Assembly: GCF_019431375.1 (NCBI RefSeq)
Contig: NZ_CP080267.1
Coordinates: 2,359,933-2,423,932 of the forward strand
DNA: 64,000 nucleotides
Reading direction: 5' to 3'
From: Alcanivorax sp.
GTDB taxonomy: Bacteria > Pseudomonadota > Gammaproteobacteria > Pseudomonadales > Alcanivoracaceae
Both the position numbers and the translations under genes were made by a program. The notes below the pieces were generated by a model. The model was not told the DNA's origin. It was given only the letters and a program-made list of their open reading frames with translations, and did no database searches. This document shows, one piece after another, positions 16,494 through 26,352 of this stretch. How positions within the stretch are numbered: the stretch's first letter is position 1; each line of letters starts with the position of its first letter.

Positions 16494-17459
16494 ATGTCCC
16501 TGCCCGCTTCTATTGCTGACCGCCTGCGCCTTCCGGTGATGGGCTCACCCCTGTTCATTATTTCCAACCCGGATCTGGTGCTGGCCCAGTGCAAGGCCGG
16601 CATCATCGGCTCCTTTCCTTCCCTCAATGCACGCCCCCTGTCGCAACTGGACGAGTGGCTGCACCGCATCACCGAAGAGCTGGCCGCCTGGGACCGGGAT
16701 CACCCGGACCAGCCCGCCGCCCCCTTTGCGGTGAACCAGATCGTGCACCGCTCCAACGACCGGCTGGAGAAGGATCTGGAGCTGTGTGAAAAGTACCAGG
16801 TGCCCATGGTGATCACCTCGCTGGGAGCCCGCGAGGAAGTGAACCAGGCGGTACATGGCTGGGGTGGAATGGTGATGCACGACGTGATCAATGACCGCTT
16901 CGGCCGCAAGGCCATCGAGAAAGGCGCCGACGGCCTGATCGCCGTGGCCGCCGGTGCCGGTGGCCACGCCGGCACCCAGTCGCCGTTTGCGCTGATCCAG
17001 GAACTGCGCACCTGGTTCGACGGCCCGCTGGCCCTGTCCGGCTCCATCGCCAGCGGCCACAGCGTGCTGGCCGCCCAGGCCATGGGCGCCGACCTGGCCT
17101 ATATCGGCTCCATGTTCATTGCCACCGAAGAAGCCAATGCCGCCCAGGGCTACAAGCAGATGATCGTAGACAGCCGCGCAGAGGATATTGTCTACAGCAA
17201 CCTGTTCACCGGGGTGCACGGCAACTACCTGGCACCGTCCATCGTCAATGCCGGCATGGACCCGAACAACCTGCCGGAAAGCGATCCGTCCGCCATGAAC
17301 TTCGGCTCCGGTGGTGATTCCGACAAGAAGGCCTGGAAGGATATCTGGGGCTGCGGCCAAGGCATTGGCGCGGTGGACGCCATCCAGAGCGCCGGCGATG
17401 CCATCGCCCGACTGGCGGACGAATATGACCAGGCCCGCCGCGCACTGAGTGCAGCCTGA
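16494..17459 (+). CDS. Nitronate monooxygenase (2-nitropropane dioxygenase family)
   Basis: A 321-residue FMN-dependent TIM-barrel enzyme. Family marks are the opening RLPVMGSPLFIISNPDLVLAQ, the glycine-rich phosphate-binding loop VAAGAGGHAGT, and GPLALSGSIASGHSVLAAQAMGADLAYIGSMFI. Nitronate monooxygenases oxidise propionate-3-nitronate or alkyl nitronates; related proteins of this branch are often only 'enoyl reductase-like'. A TetR gene precedes it and an NTF2-like gene follows 12 bp later, forming a small regulated unit. The physiological substrate is not evident. Confidence 0.85.
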   Translation: MSLPASIADRLRLPVMGSPLFIISNPDLVLAQCKAGIIGSFPSLNARPLSQLDEWLHRITEELAAWDRDHPDQPAAPFAVNQIVHRSNDRLEKDLELCEKYQVPMVITSLGAREEVNQAVHGWGGMVMHDVINDRFGRKAIEKGADGLIAVAAGAGGHAGTQSPFALIQELRTWFDGPLALSGSIASGHSVLAAQAMGADLAYIGSMFIATEEANAAQGYKQMIVDSRAEDIVYSNLFTGVHGNYLAPSIVNAGMDPNNLPESDPSAMNFGSGGDSDKKAWKDIWGCGQGIGAVDAIQSAGDAIARLADEYDQARRALSAA

Positions 17460-17471
17460 AGGAGACATCCC

Positions 17472-17855
17472 ATGGCGAATATTGATGCCTGGCACGCAGT
17501 GGTAAAAACCCGCGACCCGCAGGCGCTCAGTGACCTGATTGCCGATCAGGCGGTGTTCCATTCACCGCTGGTGCATACCCCGCAAACCGGCAAGGCACTG
17601 ACCACTACCTACCTGACAGCGGCACTGCACGTGCTGCTGAACGACAGCTTCCGTTATGTCCGTGAAGTGAACGATGGCGAGCATTCGGTGCTGGAATTTG
17701 CTCTGGAGCTGGACGGCATCGCTGTCAACGGCGTGGACATGATCCAGTGGAATGAGGACGGGAAAATCGCCGATTTCAAGGTGATGATCCGCCCATACAA
17801 GGCCATTGAGGTGGTGCGAACCCGAATGGCAGCCATGCTAAGAAAACTGCAATAA
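17472..17855 (+). CDS. NTF2-like/SnoaL-type small protein
   Basis: A 127-residue single-domain protein with the cone-shaped NTF2/SnoaL pattern: an N-terminal helix with DAWHAVVKTRDPQALSDLIADQAVFHSPL, then strands including GEHSVLEFALELDGIAVNGVDMIQWNEDGKIADFKVMIRP. Such proteins bind or isomerise hydrophobic ligands. Lying 12 bp behind the nitronate monooxygenase with GGAGA before its ATG, it is in the same transcript and may act on the same substrate. Catalytic residues cannot be assigned. Confidence 0.75.
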   Translation: MANIDAWHAVVKTRDPQALSDLIADQAVFHSPLVHTPQTGKALTTTYLTAALHVLLNDSFRYVREVNDGEHSVLEFALELDGIAVNGVDMIQWNEDGKIADFKVMIRPYKAIEVVRTRMAAMLRKLQ

Positions 17856-17931
17856 CGACTTCCTGCGCGGCCAGAAAGACAGCACCACAGCACTAACGAC
17901 GTCGCCACTGTCCAGCTTGGCCAGTGGCGAT

Positions 17932-19143
17932 TTACAGACTGAAATTCACCCGACAGAACCAGCTCTTCAGGTAGGAGGTCTCGGCAATGGCCGGGTGTAT
18001 CGGATGATCCGGCCCCTGCCCCTGGTAGCCAATCACCTGCACACTGCGGTCAATGTGTCGGGCACTGCTGTGGACCACTTCCAGCAAACGATCCGCCGGC
18101 ATGTGCATGGAGCAAGACGCGGAGATCAGGTAACCGCCCGGCTTGATCAGCCGCAGGGCCAGCTCATTGATGGCGTGGTAACCGGCCAGGCCGTTCTTGA
18201 AATCCTTTTTGCGTTTCACGAAGGCCGGCGGATCCAGCACCAGCAGATCGTACTTTTCGCCATCGGCAATCAGCTGCTTCATGGCGGCAAAGGCATCACC
18301 CTGAATGCTGCCCACCTTGTCCGCCACCCCGTTCAGCTCCGCATTGCGATGCACATAGTCGGTGGCGGTTTCCGAGGCATCCACACAGGTGACCGATTCG
18401 GCCCCGGCCAGTGCCGCCTGAATACCCCAGCCGCCACAGTAGGAAAACACGTCCAGCACCCGCGCCCCTTTTGCCAGCGGCGCCATGGCCTGGCGGGCAC
18501 TGCGGTGGTCGTAGAACCAGCCTGTTTTCTGCCCTTCTGCCAGCGGTGCCACAAAGTTAGCGCCGTTTTCGGTAAGCGATACCTCGTCAAGAAGATCGCC
18601 TTTCAATGCCTTGGTGTAACGCTCCATGCCCTCAATTTCCCGGGCCGCAGCTTCGTTCTTGGCAATGATATGGGTCGGGTTAAGCACCGCATCCAGGGCG
18701 CTGACGATAGTGTCCAGGTGCGCTTCCATGGCGCCGGAACCGGTTTGCACCACCAGCACATCACCGAAACGATCCACCACCAGCCCGGGCAGGCCGTCGG
18801 CTTCGCCGAAGATCAGCCGGTAGCTGGGCGCATCGAACAGGGTCTCGCGCAGGGCCAGTGCCTGTTCGATGCGTTTCTTGAAGAAACTGCGCGACAGCTC
18901 CTGTTTCACGTCACGGCTATAGAGACGGGCGGCAATCAACGAATGGGGGCTGAGCAGGGCCCGGCCCAGCGGCTTGCCGCGGCTGTCTTCGACCACGCAG
19001 GCAACGCCGGCGGGCAGGTCCCGCAGTGGTGTATGGCGGGTGTCGATTTCATTGGCGTAGACCCAAAGGTGGCCGGCCTTGAGGCGGCGTTCTTCGTTTT
19101 TACGAAGCCGGATTACTGTCTGCTCTGTCATTGGGTCTGCCAC
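17932..19143 (-). CDS. rlmI: Class I SAM-dependent 23S rRNA methyltransferase, RlmI-like
   Basis: A 403-residue protein. The N-terminal PUA RNA-binding domain (RRLKAGHLWVYANEI...) is followed by a central domain and the SAM-binding Rossmann fold with VLDVFSYCGGWGIQAALAG and the base-binding motif IV DPPAFVKRKKDF; the conserved Cys of the m5C mechanism is in SASCSMHM. Length and order match RlmI, which makes m5C1962 of 23S rRNA. The gene may begin at GTG 19143 or at ATG 19131, four codons later. It is convergent with the NTF2-like gene. Confidence 0.88.
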   Translation of the reverse strand: MADPMTEQTVIRLRKNEERRLKAGHLWVYANEIDTRHTPLRDLPAGVACVVEDSRGKPLGRALLSPHSLIAARLYSRDVKQELSRSFFKKRIEQALALRETLFDAPSYRLIFGEADGLPGLVVDRFGDVLVVQTGSGAMEAHLDTIVSALDAVLNPTHIIAKNEAAAREIEGMERYTKALKGDLLDEVSLTENGANFVAPLAEGQKTGWFYDHRSARQAMAPLAKGARVLDVFSYCGGWGIQAALAGAESVTCVDASETATDYVHRNAELNGVADKVGSIQGDAFAAMKQLIADGEKYDLLVLDPPAFVKRKKDFKNGLAGYHAINELALRLIKPGGYLISASCSMHMPADRLLEVVHSSARHIDRSVQVIGYQGQGPDHPIHPAIAETSYLKSWFCRVNFSL

Positions 19144-19215
19144 TCGCCATTAAAAGGCGAATGATAACACGCCAACAATCGATACAACCTTGCCAGCAAA
19201 CCCCAATCTGCCAAA

Positions 19216-19244
19216 CAAAAAAAGGGCGCCCGGAGGCGCCCTTT
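19216..19244 (-). terminator. Rho-independent terminator of glnK-amtB
   Basis: The stem AAAGGGCGCC / GGCGCCCTTT with a 4-nt loop is followed on the minus strand by a T run. It sits 27 bp past the amtB stop and insulates the rlmI gene. Confidence 0.85.
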
Positions 19245-19270
19245 AATCTCAGGGAAATCGTTGAGAAGGA

Positions 19271-20530
19271 TTAACCTTTCACGAATTCCGGGTAGGCTTC
19301 CATGCCGCAGTCGGCGATGTCCATGCCTTCGTACTCGTCTTCCTCGGAAACCCGGATGCCCATGACGGCTTTCAGGATGCCCCAGACGATCAGGCTGGCC
19401 ACGAATACCCAGATGAAGATGGTAGCTGCACCGATGATCTGGCCGGAGAAGGACACATCAGCGTTGGTAACCGGTACCAGCAGCAGACCCAGCAGACCAA
19501 CCACACCGTGGACGGAGATGGCACCGACCGGATCGTCGATCTTCAGCTTGTCCAGAGTCAGGATGCTGAACACGACCAGCACACCACCAGCGGCACCGAA
19601 CAGGGTAGCCAACAGCGGAGTCGGAGTGGACGGCTCGGCAGTGATGGCAACCAGGCCAGCCAGGGCACCGTTGAGCAGCATGGTCAGGTCAGCCTTGCCG
19701 AACAGGATGCGGCCAACGATCAGGGCAGCAACCGCACCACCCGCAGCAGCGGCGTTGGTGTTCAGGAAGACCATGGCCACAGAGTGTGCGTTGGCAGCAT
19801 CACCCAGCTTCAGTACGGAACCACCGTTGAAGCCGAACCAGCCCATCCACAGGATGAAGGTACCCAGGGTAGCCAGCGGCAGGTTGGCACCGGGGATAGC
19901 GTGCACTTCACCGTTCGGGCCGTACTTGCCTTTACGGGCACCCAGCAGCAGTACACCTGCCAGGGCAGCAGCCGCACCGGCCATGTGCACGATGCCGGAA
20001 CCGGCGAAGTCAGAGAAGCCCAGGTCGCCCAGGTTGTACAGACCGAATACGTCGGCACCACCCCAGGTCCAGGAGCCTTCCAGCGGGTAGATCACACCGG
20101 TCATGACCACTGCGAAAGCCAGGAAGGCCCACAGCTTCATGCGCTCGGCAACCGCACCGGAGACAATGGACATGGCTGTCGCCACGAACACCACCTGGAA
20201 GAAGAAGTCAGACGCGCCGGAATATACGGAATCACCGTCGAAACCGTTCTCCGCAGAGGCACTCAGCACACCGGCCAGATCGAAGGCTTCGATACCGTCC
20301 AGGAAGATGCCGCCGCCGTACATGATGGCGTAACCACACACCAGGTACATGATGCAGCTAATGGCAAACAGCGCCACGTTTTTGGTCAGGATTTCGGTGG
20401 TGTTTTTGGCACGCACCAGACCGGCTTCCAGCATGGCAAAACCGGCAGCCATCCACATTACCAATGCGCCACACACCAGAAAGTAAAAGGTGTCCATGGC
20501 GTACTGAAGTTCAAAAATTTGATTTTCCAC
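19271..20530 (-). CDS. amtB: Ammonium transporter AmtB
   Basis: A 419-residue Amt/Rh channel with eleven predicted helices. The twin-His pore motif is visible as GIVHMAGAAAALAG and AISVHGVVGLLG, and the signature GWFGFNGGS is present. There is no cleavable signal peptide, and the C-terminal tail (SEEDEYEGMDIADCGMEAYPEF) is the cytoplasmic segment contacted by GlnK. It conducts ammonium under nitrogen limitation. glnK lies 71 bp upstream in the same operon, as is general for this pair. Confidence 0.95.
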   Translation of the reverse strand: MENQIFELQYAMDTFYFLVCGALVMWMAAGFAMLEAGLVRAKNTTEILTKNVALFAISCIMYLVCGYAIMYGGGIFLDGIEAFDLAGVLSASAENGFDGDSVYSGASDFFFQVVFVATAMSIVSGAVAERMKLWAFLAFAVVMTGVIYPLEGSWTWGGADVFGLYNLGDLGFSDFAGSGIVHMAGAAAALAGVLLLGARKGKYGPNGEVHAIPGANLPLATLGTFILWMGWFGFNGGSVLKLGDAANAHSVAMVFLNTNAAAAGGAVAALIVGRILFGKADLTMLLNGALAGLVAITAEPSTPTPLLATLFGAAGGVLVVFSILTLDKLKIDDPVGAISVHGVVGLLGLLLVPVTNADVSFSGQIIGAATIFIWVFVASLIVWGILKAVMGIRVSEEDEYEGMDIADCGMEAYPEFVKG

Positions 20531-20601
20531 AATGCAACCCTCCGAAAATGGAAGCGTGTTCTCTAAACCCTGGCATGGGTCGATTTACAACACGGTAAAA
20601 C

Positions 20602-21560
<959 letters not shown>

Positions 21561-21575
21561 CGCCCGGTATTTTTC

Positions 21576-21605
21576 CGTAGGCGCCATGCTCGCATGACGC
21601 CTACG
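21576..21605. repeat. Palindromic GTAGGCG-type repeat
   Basis: CGTAGGCG...CGCCTACG flanks CCATGCTCGCATGA. A related copy with TATGCTCGCATG lies at 29339-29370. It follows the ubiK stop closely, so it may also act as a weak terminator. Confidence 0.6.
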
Positions 21606-21704
21606 AAAGTCCGATTTCCTACATCTGCCGCTGCCAACCTCGCACACGTACCTCGCCCCCCTCCCCGTACACTGCCTCGCACACCCTGAATTCTGCGAGG
21701 CAAC

Positions 21705-23195
21705 GTGACACACGCATTGCTGTACAGCCGCTCGCCAGTGGGCATCCAGGCGCGTGAGGTGCGGGTGGAAACCCATCTGGCGCCGGGACTCCCCGCCTTT
21801 ACCATTGTCGGCATGGGTGACACCGCGGTGCGGGAAAGCCGTGACCGGGTACGTTCGGCACTGGTCAACAGCGGCTTTGAGTTTCCCCAGCGGCGCATCA
21901 CCGTGAGCCTGGCTCCGGCAGATCTGCCCAAGGATGGTGGTCGGTTTGATCTGCCCATTGCCCTGGGCATCTTGCTGGCCAGTGGCCAGCTCGGAAAGCT
22001 GGACAGCAACCAATACGAATTTATCGGTGAGTTGGCATTAAATGGCGCCCTGAGCCCGGTGCCCGGCATGCTGCCCTGCGCCCTGGCCTGCCAGCCCACT
22101 GGCCGCACCCTGATCGTTCCCCGCGACAACGCGGATGAAGCTGCCCTGGCAGGTGCCCACACCGTGGCCGGTGACCAACTTGCCCAGGTGGCAGCCCATT
22201 TGGTGGGCCAGTCTCCTTTGCCATTCCACGATCACCCGGCACCGGAAACCACCACTTATGAGGGCGGCTGCCTCTCCGAAATCCGCGGCCAGGCCGCTGC
22301 CAAGCGGATATTGGAGATTGCCGCCGCTGGCGGCCATTCCCTGTTGCTCAGCGGCCCTCCCGGCGCCGGTAAAAGCATGCTCGCCTCACGACTGCCGGGT
22401 CTGGTGCCGCCATTGCACCCGAAACAGGCACTGGAAGTAGCGGCCATTCATTCCCTGAAGCAACCCCGCCCGGCCCGCCTGTTTCATCAACGCCCCTACC
22501 GGGCGCCCCACCACACGGCTTCGGCCACCGCCCTGGTGGGCGGCGGCAGCCATCCGCGCCCGGGAGAAATTTCCCTGGCTCACCACGGCATCCTGTTTCT
22601 TGATGAGTTGCCGGAATTCGACCGACGGGTGCTGGAGGTATTACGCGAACCGCTGGAAACCGGAGAGGTGAGTATTGCCCGTGCCGTCCAGCAGCTGACC
22701 TTTCCGGCCCGCTTTCAACTGATCGCCGCCATGAACCCCTGCCCCTGCGGGTATCTGGGCGACCCGGAAAAGGGATGCGGCTATCGTTGCGACAAGGCCA
22801 AACGCTATCAGAACAAGCTGTCGGGCCCCTTGCTGGACCGCATTGACCTGCACCTGGACGTGCCCGCGGTGGAAGCCCGGGAATTGCTCGGTGATCGGCA
22901 GGGGGAAACCAGTGACACGGTCCGCGCCCGGGTCCGCCAGGCCTGGCAACGGCAATGGCAACGCCAGCGACGGCTGAACCGGGAACTGGGCAGCGATGAT
23001 CTGGACCCGCTGCTACGCCACCACCGGGACTGGCTGGCCAACGTCATGACCCGCATGGGATTGTCCGCCCGCGCCCTGCACCGCAGCGCCCGGGTGGCAC
23101 GGACTATCGCCGACCTGGCCGGGACAGACACCGTCGACCGGGACCATCTACGCGAAGCCCTGAGCTACCGGCAAACGGTAGCGGATACCCAATAA
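21705..23195 (+). CDS. comM: YifB/ComM family Mg-chelatase-like AAA+ ATPase
   Basis: A 496-residue protein. An N-terminal Lon-like fold (VETHLAPGLPAFTIVGMGDTAVRESRDRVRSAL) is followed by an AAA+ module with Walker A SGPPGAGKSML, Walker B ILFLDELPEF and sensor AAMNPCPCGYLG containing the typical Cys cluster, then a C-terminal Mg-chelatase helical domain. ComM is a hexameric helicase that drives branch migration in natural transformation. GTG 21705 is the start (GCGAGGCAAC just before). Family length is normal. Confidence 0.92.
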   Translation: MTHALLYSRSPVGIQAREVRVETHLAPGLPAFTIVGMGDTAVRESRDRVRSALVNSGFEFPQRRITVSLAPADLPKDGGRFDLPIALGILLASGQLGKLDSNQYEFIGELALNGALSPVPGMLPCALACQPTGRTLIVPRDNADEAALAGAHTVAGDQLAQVAAHLVGQSPLPFHDHPAPETTTYEGGCLSEIRGQAAAKRILEIAAAGGHSLLLSGPPGAGKSMLASRLPGLVPPLHPKQALEVAAIHSLKQPRPARLFHQRPYRAPHHTASATALVGGGSHPRPGEISLAHHGILFLDELPEFDRRVLEVLREPLETGEVSIARAVQQLTFPARFQLIAAMNPCPCGYLGDPEKGCGYRCDKAKRYQNKLSGPLLDRIDLHLDVPAVEARELLGDRQGETSDTVRARVRQAWQRQWQRQRRLNRELGSDDLDPLLRHHRDWLANVMTRMGLSARALHRSARVARTIADLAGTDTVDRDHLREALSYRQTVADTQ

Positions 23196-23231
23196 CCCAA
23201 CCCGGATTTGCTGCCGCCACCGCGCTGCCAG

Positions 23232-23345
23232 TCAGCCAGCGATCAGTATCGCCACCAGCGCAGCCAGCAAAGACAGTGGCACGATGATAATCGCGCTCTT
23301 GAGGCATTTCTCCATATAGAGATGCCTAGTGTATTGATCCAGCAT
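23232..23345 (-). CDS. Unannotated 37-residue single-span membrane protein (paralogue of 58149-58265)
   Basis: A short frame, MLDQYTRHLYMEKCLK followed by the hydrophobic stretch SAIIIVPLSLLAALVAILIAG and stop. GGGGAA lies about 8 nt before the ATG. A second frame at 58149-58265 encodes a clearly similar peptide with the same IIVPLxLLA core, same C-terminal AG-stop and same basic/aromatic N-terminus. That two unlinked intergenic regions preserve it argues that it is a real gene. Predicted: N-terminus cytoplasmic, one helix in the inner membrane. Function unknown. Confidence 0.6.
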   Translation of the reverse strand: MLDQYTRHLYMEKCLKSAIIIVPLSLLAALVAILIAG

Positions 23346-23815
23346 GATGCATTTCCCCACAACCCGTTAAAATGACAACCGCGCGACTACCCCCGTAGAA
23401 CTGCGCTTTTCTTTTTTTATTGTTCCTGACTCGCCCCGGCCCATTGCCAGACAGGGGCCGATTCGCGGCCGACCGTTCTGACTGTCACCTGGTCCGAAGA
23501 AATTCGCGACCTGAGTCACATCAATTTTTTGCAGATTATCACAGTTATGAAAAAACAAGCACTGGAAGATTGACATTATCTTGCAGCCAGAATTGACCGT
23601 AGAGAACAGCAGGAAAACTGCGGGGCATCGATATGATCGGCAGGGGCAGGCGCGGCGTCCGGGCAGCCCGGTTACACGCCCGAAGGCGGGGTCACATCAG
23701 CGGCACAACCAGGAAAAGGGTTGCCTGCCAATGCATTTCCTGGCGGCTTTCAGCCGTTAACAGGGTGTGCCCTGCCGCCTCGCCCGAAGGACGGCACGCG
23801 GCGGCAGGGACGGGG
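23346..23815. other. Intergenic region between small membrane ORF and acyl-CoA dehydrogenase
   Basis: No further gene is apparent in this 470-bp stretch. The left part (23390-23590) is AT-richer and may hold the promoter of the minus-strand small protein. Near the right end, CCCTGCCGCC (23771-23780) pairs with GGCGGCAGGG (about 23802-23811) and could form a stem just past the acyl-CoA dehydrogenase stop, without a T run. Confidence 0.4.
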
Positions 23816-25012
23816 TTAACCCCACTGGAAGAAATCGCGTTTCTCTTTCAGGTAGAACCGTGACAGCACCATCTTGTGTACTTCGCTGGCGCCGTCCACC
23901 AGGCGCGCCTGGCGGGCGTAGCGGTAGATCCACTCCAGCAGGGTGTCCTTGGAATAGCCACGGGCACCGCACAGCTGGATCGCGGTATCGGCGGCCTTAT
24001 GCAGGGTGTCGGCCACGTGGATCTTGGCCATGGAAATTTCCTTTTTGGCAAAGTCCCCCTGGTCCAGTTTCCAGGCGGCCTGCATGGTGAGCAGACGCCC
24101 CACTTCGATGTCCTTGGCCACGTCACCCAACATCCACTGCACGCCTTCGTGCTCGGCGAGAGTAGTACCGAAGCTCATGCGGTTTTCCACATAGTCGGCC
24201 GCTTCTTCCATACAACGCTTGGCCAGGCCCAGCCAGCGCATGCAGTGCGTCAGGCGGGCGGTGCCGAGACGAATCTGGGTGACTTTCAGGCCATCGCCCA
24301 CTTCCAACAGACGGTTCTGATCGGGAATCACCAGGCCATCGAACTTCAGTTCGCAGTGACCACCGTGCTCTTCCGGCCCCATGATCGGGATACGGCGCAC
24401 CAATTCCCAGCCAGGCTGGTCCGCATCAAACAGGAAGGCAGTGAGCCCCTTGCGCGGGTCGTCACTGGTCTTGGCGATCAGAATAAACGTTTGCGCACCT
24501 TCTGCCCCGGTGATGAACCACTTCCGGCCCTTGATGATCCAGTTGTCACCGTCCCTGGTGGCGGAGGTATAGGTCAGAGACGGGTCGGAGCCACAGCCAC
24601 CATCGGGCTCAGTCATGGCAAAGGCGGAACGCACCTTGCCGTCGATCATGGGCTGTAACCAGCGTTCTTTCTGCTCGTCGTTGAGGATCTTGTTGAGCAG
24701 GATCATGGTGCCGTCATCCGGCGGCGCACAGTTGAATACCACCGGGCCGAACGGACTGCGAGCGGCTTCTTCATAGAGCACCGCCATACCGGCCACGCCC
24801 ACATCCAGGCCGCCGCGCGCTTTCGGTAACTGGAAGCCCCACAGGCCAGCCTCTTTGGCTTTTTCTCGCAGGGCGTCGACCACGCTTTCCTTGAAGTTTT
24901 CATGGTCGTCGTAATTGGCCTTGTCGTTTTCCAGCGGCATGATTTCCGCTTCCACAAACGCCGCCACTTTGCGGCGCAGGCTTTCCAGCTCCGGGCTCAG
25001 GGAAAAATCCAT
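23816..25012 (-). CDS. Acyl-CoA dehydrogenase family protein
   Basis: A 398-residue flavoprotein. The N-terminal helical domain (DFSLSPELESLRRKVAAFVE) is followed by the middle beta-domain with the FAD-binding signature FAMTEPDGGCGSDPS and WFITGAEGAQTF, and the C-terminal helical bundle with QLCGARGYSKDTLLEWIYRYARQARLVDGASEVHKM. The last segment resembles the long-chain/ACAD10-11-like branch. It introduces an alpha-beta double bond into an acyl-CoA, passing electrons to ETF. The SDR gene is 22 bp upstream, so both are one operon for fatty-acyl or related CoA ester oxidation. Confidence 0.9.
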   Translation of the reverse strand: MDFSLSPELESLRRKVAAFVEAEIMPLENDKANYDDHENFKESVVDALREKAKEAGLWGFQLPKARGGLDVGVAGMAVLYEEAARSPFGPVVFNCAPPDDGTMILLNKILNDEQKERWLQPMIDGKVRSAFAMTEPDGGCGSDPSLTYTSATRDGDNWIIKGRKWFITGAEGAQTFILIAKTSDDPRKGLTAFLFDADQPGWELVRRIPIMGPEEHGGHCELKFDGLVIPDQNRLLEVGDGLKVTQIRLGTARLTHCMRWLGLAKRCMEEAADYVENRMSFGTTLAEHEGVQWMLGDVAKDIEVGRLLTMQAAWKLDQGDFAKKEISMAKIHVADTLHKAADTAIQLCGARGYSKDTLLEWIYRYARQARLVDGASEVHKMVLSRFYLKEKRDFFQWG

Positions 25013-25034
25013 GATCTGTCCTCGGTGAATTCAG

Positions 25035-25790
25035 TTAGAGAGTGTTGCAGAGATGACCGCCGTCCACTGCGATCACCGAACCGGTCATGTAGGACGACGC
25101 ATCGGACGCCAGCAGCAACAGGGGACCGACCAGTTCGTCAATCTGCCCCAGGCGTCGATAGGGAATGCGCTTGAGCATTTTTTCCGCCAGCGGGCTGTTG
25201 AAGAAATCCCGGTTGATATCGGTTTCCACGTAGCCGGGGCAGATGGCATTGCAGCGGATGTGGTAGCGGGCAAAGTCCAGCGCCAGGGATTTGGTGAGCT
25301 GCACCACCGCCGCCTTGGAGGCAGTATAGGGCGCCACCCGGCCACCCACACGCAGGCCGAGAATGGAGGCAATATTGATCAGGCTGCCCGGACGCCCGTC
25401 ACGCTTCCATTGCTGGATAGCGAACTTGGAGACGGCCCAGACACCCTTCAGGTTGGTATCTACCACCGCATCCCAGTCTTCCTCGCTGAGTTCGTCGGTG
25501 GGGCCTTCATGGGACACACCCGCATTGTTGACCACCACATCCACCGCCGGCATATCGGCAAAGGCGGCCTCCACACTGCTGTAGTCACTCACGTCCATGG
25601 GCACCACGGTGGCCTCACGGCCCAGTTCCCGTACCGCCTCGGCGGTGGCTTCCAGTTTGTCCACCCGGCGGGCCGCCAGCACCACGTCGGCCCCTTCTTC
25701 GGCCAGGGCAATGGCAAAGTGGGCACCAAAGCCACTGGACGCACCGGTGATCAAAATACGCTTTCCGGTCACACTGAATCGCTGGGACAT
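25035..25790 (-). CDS. Short-chain dehydrogenase/reductase
   Basis: A 251-residue classical SDR. The cofactor motif GASSGFGAH, the NNAG motif (VVNNAGVSHEG), the active-site Ser in INIASILG, and YTASK are all present, followed by PGYVETDI. It probably oxidises a 3-hydroxyacyl-CoA or a secondary alcohol with NAD(P). ATG 25790 has GAGGAAGT upstream; the open frame further upstream runs into the Nudix gene region and is not plausible. It is the first gene of a two-gene operon with the acyl-CoA dehydrogenase. Confidence 0.9.
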   Translation of the reverse strand: MSQRFSVTGKRILITGASSGFGAHFAIALAEEGADVVLAARRVDKLEATAEAVRELGREATVVPMDVSDYSSVEAAFADMPAVDVVVNNAGVSHEGPTDELSEEDWDAVVDTNLKGVWAVSKFAIQQWKRDGRPGSLINIASILGLRVGGRVAPYTASKAAVVQLTKSLALDFARYHIRCNAICPGYVETDINRDFFNSPLAEKMLKRIPYRRLGQIDELVGPLLLLASDASSYMTGSVIAVDGGHLCNTL

Positions 25791-25863
25791 AACTTCCTCA
25801 CCCTTTTCTGCATCTGGGAGAGAAGCTACCCAGCCTACCTGTCGGCCACAAGGACGAAAACGC

Positions 25864-26352
25864 TCAGAAGGAGGATGACAACAGCAAGGAAAGTGCGTGG
25901 CGGGTATCAGGAGTGGCATCTGGCAATAGCAGCGCGTCCCGGACCGGCAACCATTCAATGGCGACCACTTCATCGCTCAACGACACCGCATCCGGGCAAA
26001 CCACCACGGACGCCAGCGCACCCCACACCCGGTGATGGGGATTGGAGAAAAAGAACCACTGCCAGCGGGAAAACTGCCGTCGCACACCCACTTCCTCGAA
26101 CAATTCCCGCGACAGGTTTTCGCCCACGGTTTCATTGGGTCGCATCACACCACCGGCAGCCAGATCCCAACTGCCCGGGTAAAAATGTTTGTCGGCGGCA
26201 CGTTGTTGTACACATACCTGCCCGGCCAGATCACGCACCACCACGTAGGACGCACGATGGATCAGGCGCTGACGCTGCATGCGCCCACGCTGACAACTGC
26301 CACGGGGTTGGTTGTGCCGGCTGACCAGAAGGACCGGTTCGCTGTTGCTCAT
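25864..26352 (-). CDS. Nudix hydrolase (YfcD-like)
   Basis: A 162-residue protein. A Nudix box is visible as GGVMRPNETVGENLSREL followed by FEEVGV, matching G-x5-E-x7-RE-x2-EE-x-G. The flanking segments RASYVVVRDLAGQVCVQQRAADKHFYPGSWDLAAGG are typical of the IDI-like/YfcD group, which hydrolyses nucleoside-diphosphate-linked compounds. The start (ATG 26352) is the first in frame. The N-terminus is Arg-rich. It is close to the SDR gene but its role in that operon is not evident. Confidence 0.85.
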   Translation of the reverse strand: MSNSEPVLLVSRHNQPRGSCQRGRMQRQRLIHRASYVVVRDLAGQVCVQQRAADKHFYPGSWDLAAGGVMRPNETVGENLSRELFEEVGVRRQFSRWQWFFFSNPHHRVWGALASVVVCPDAVSLSDEVVAIEWLPVRDALLLPDATPDTRHALSLLLSSSF

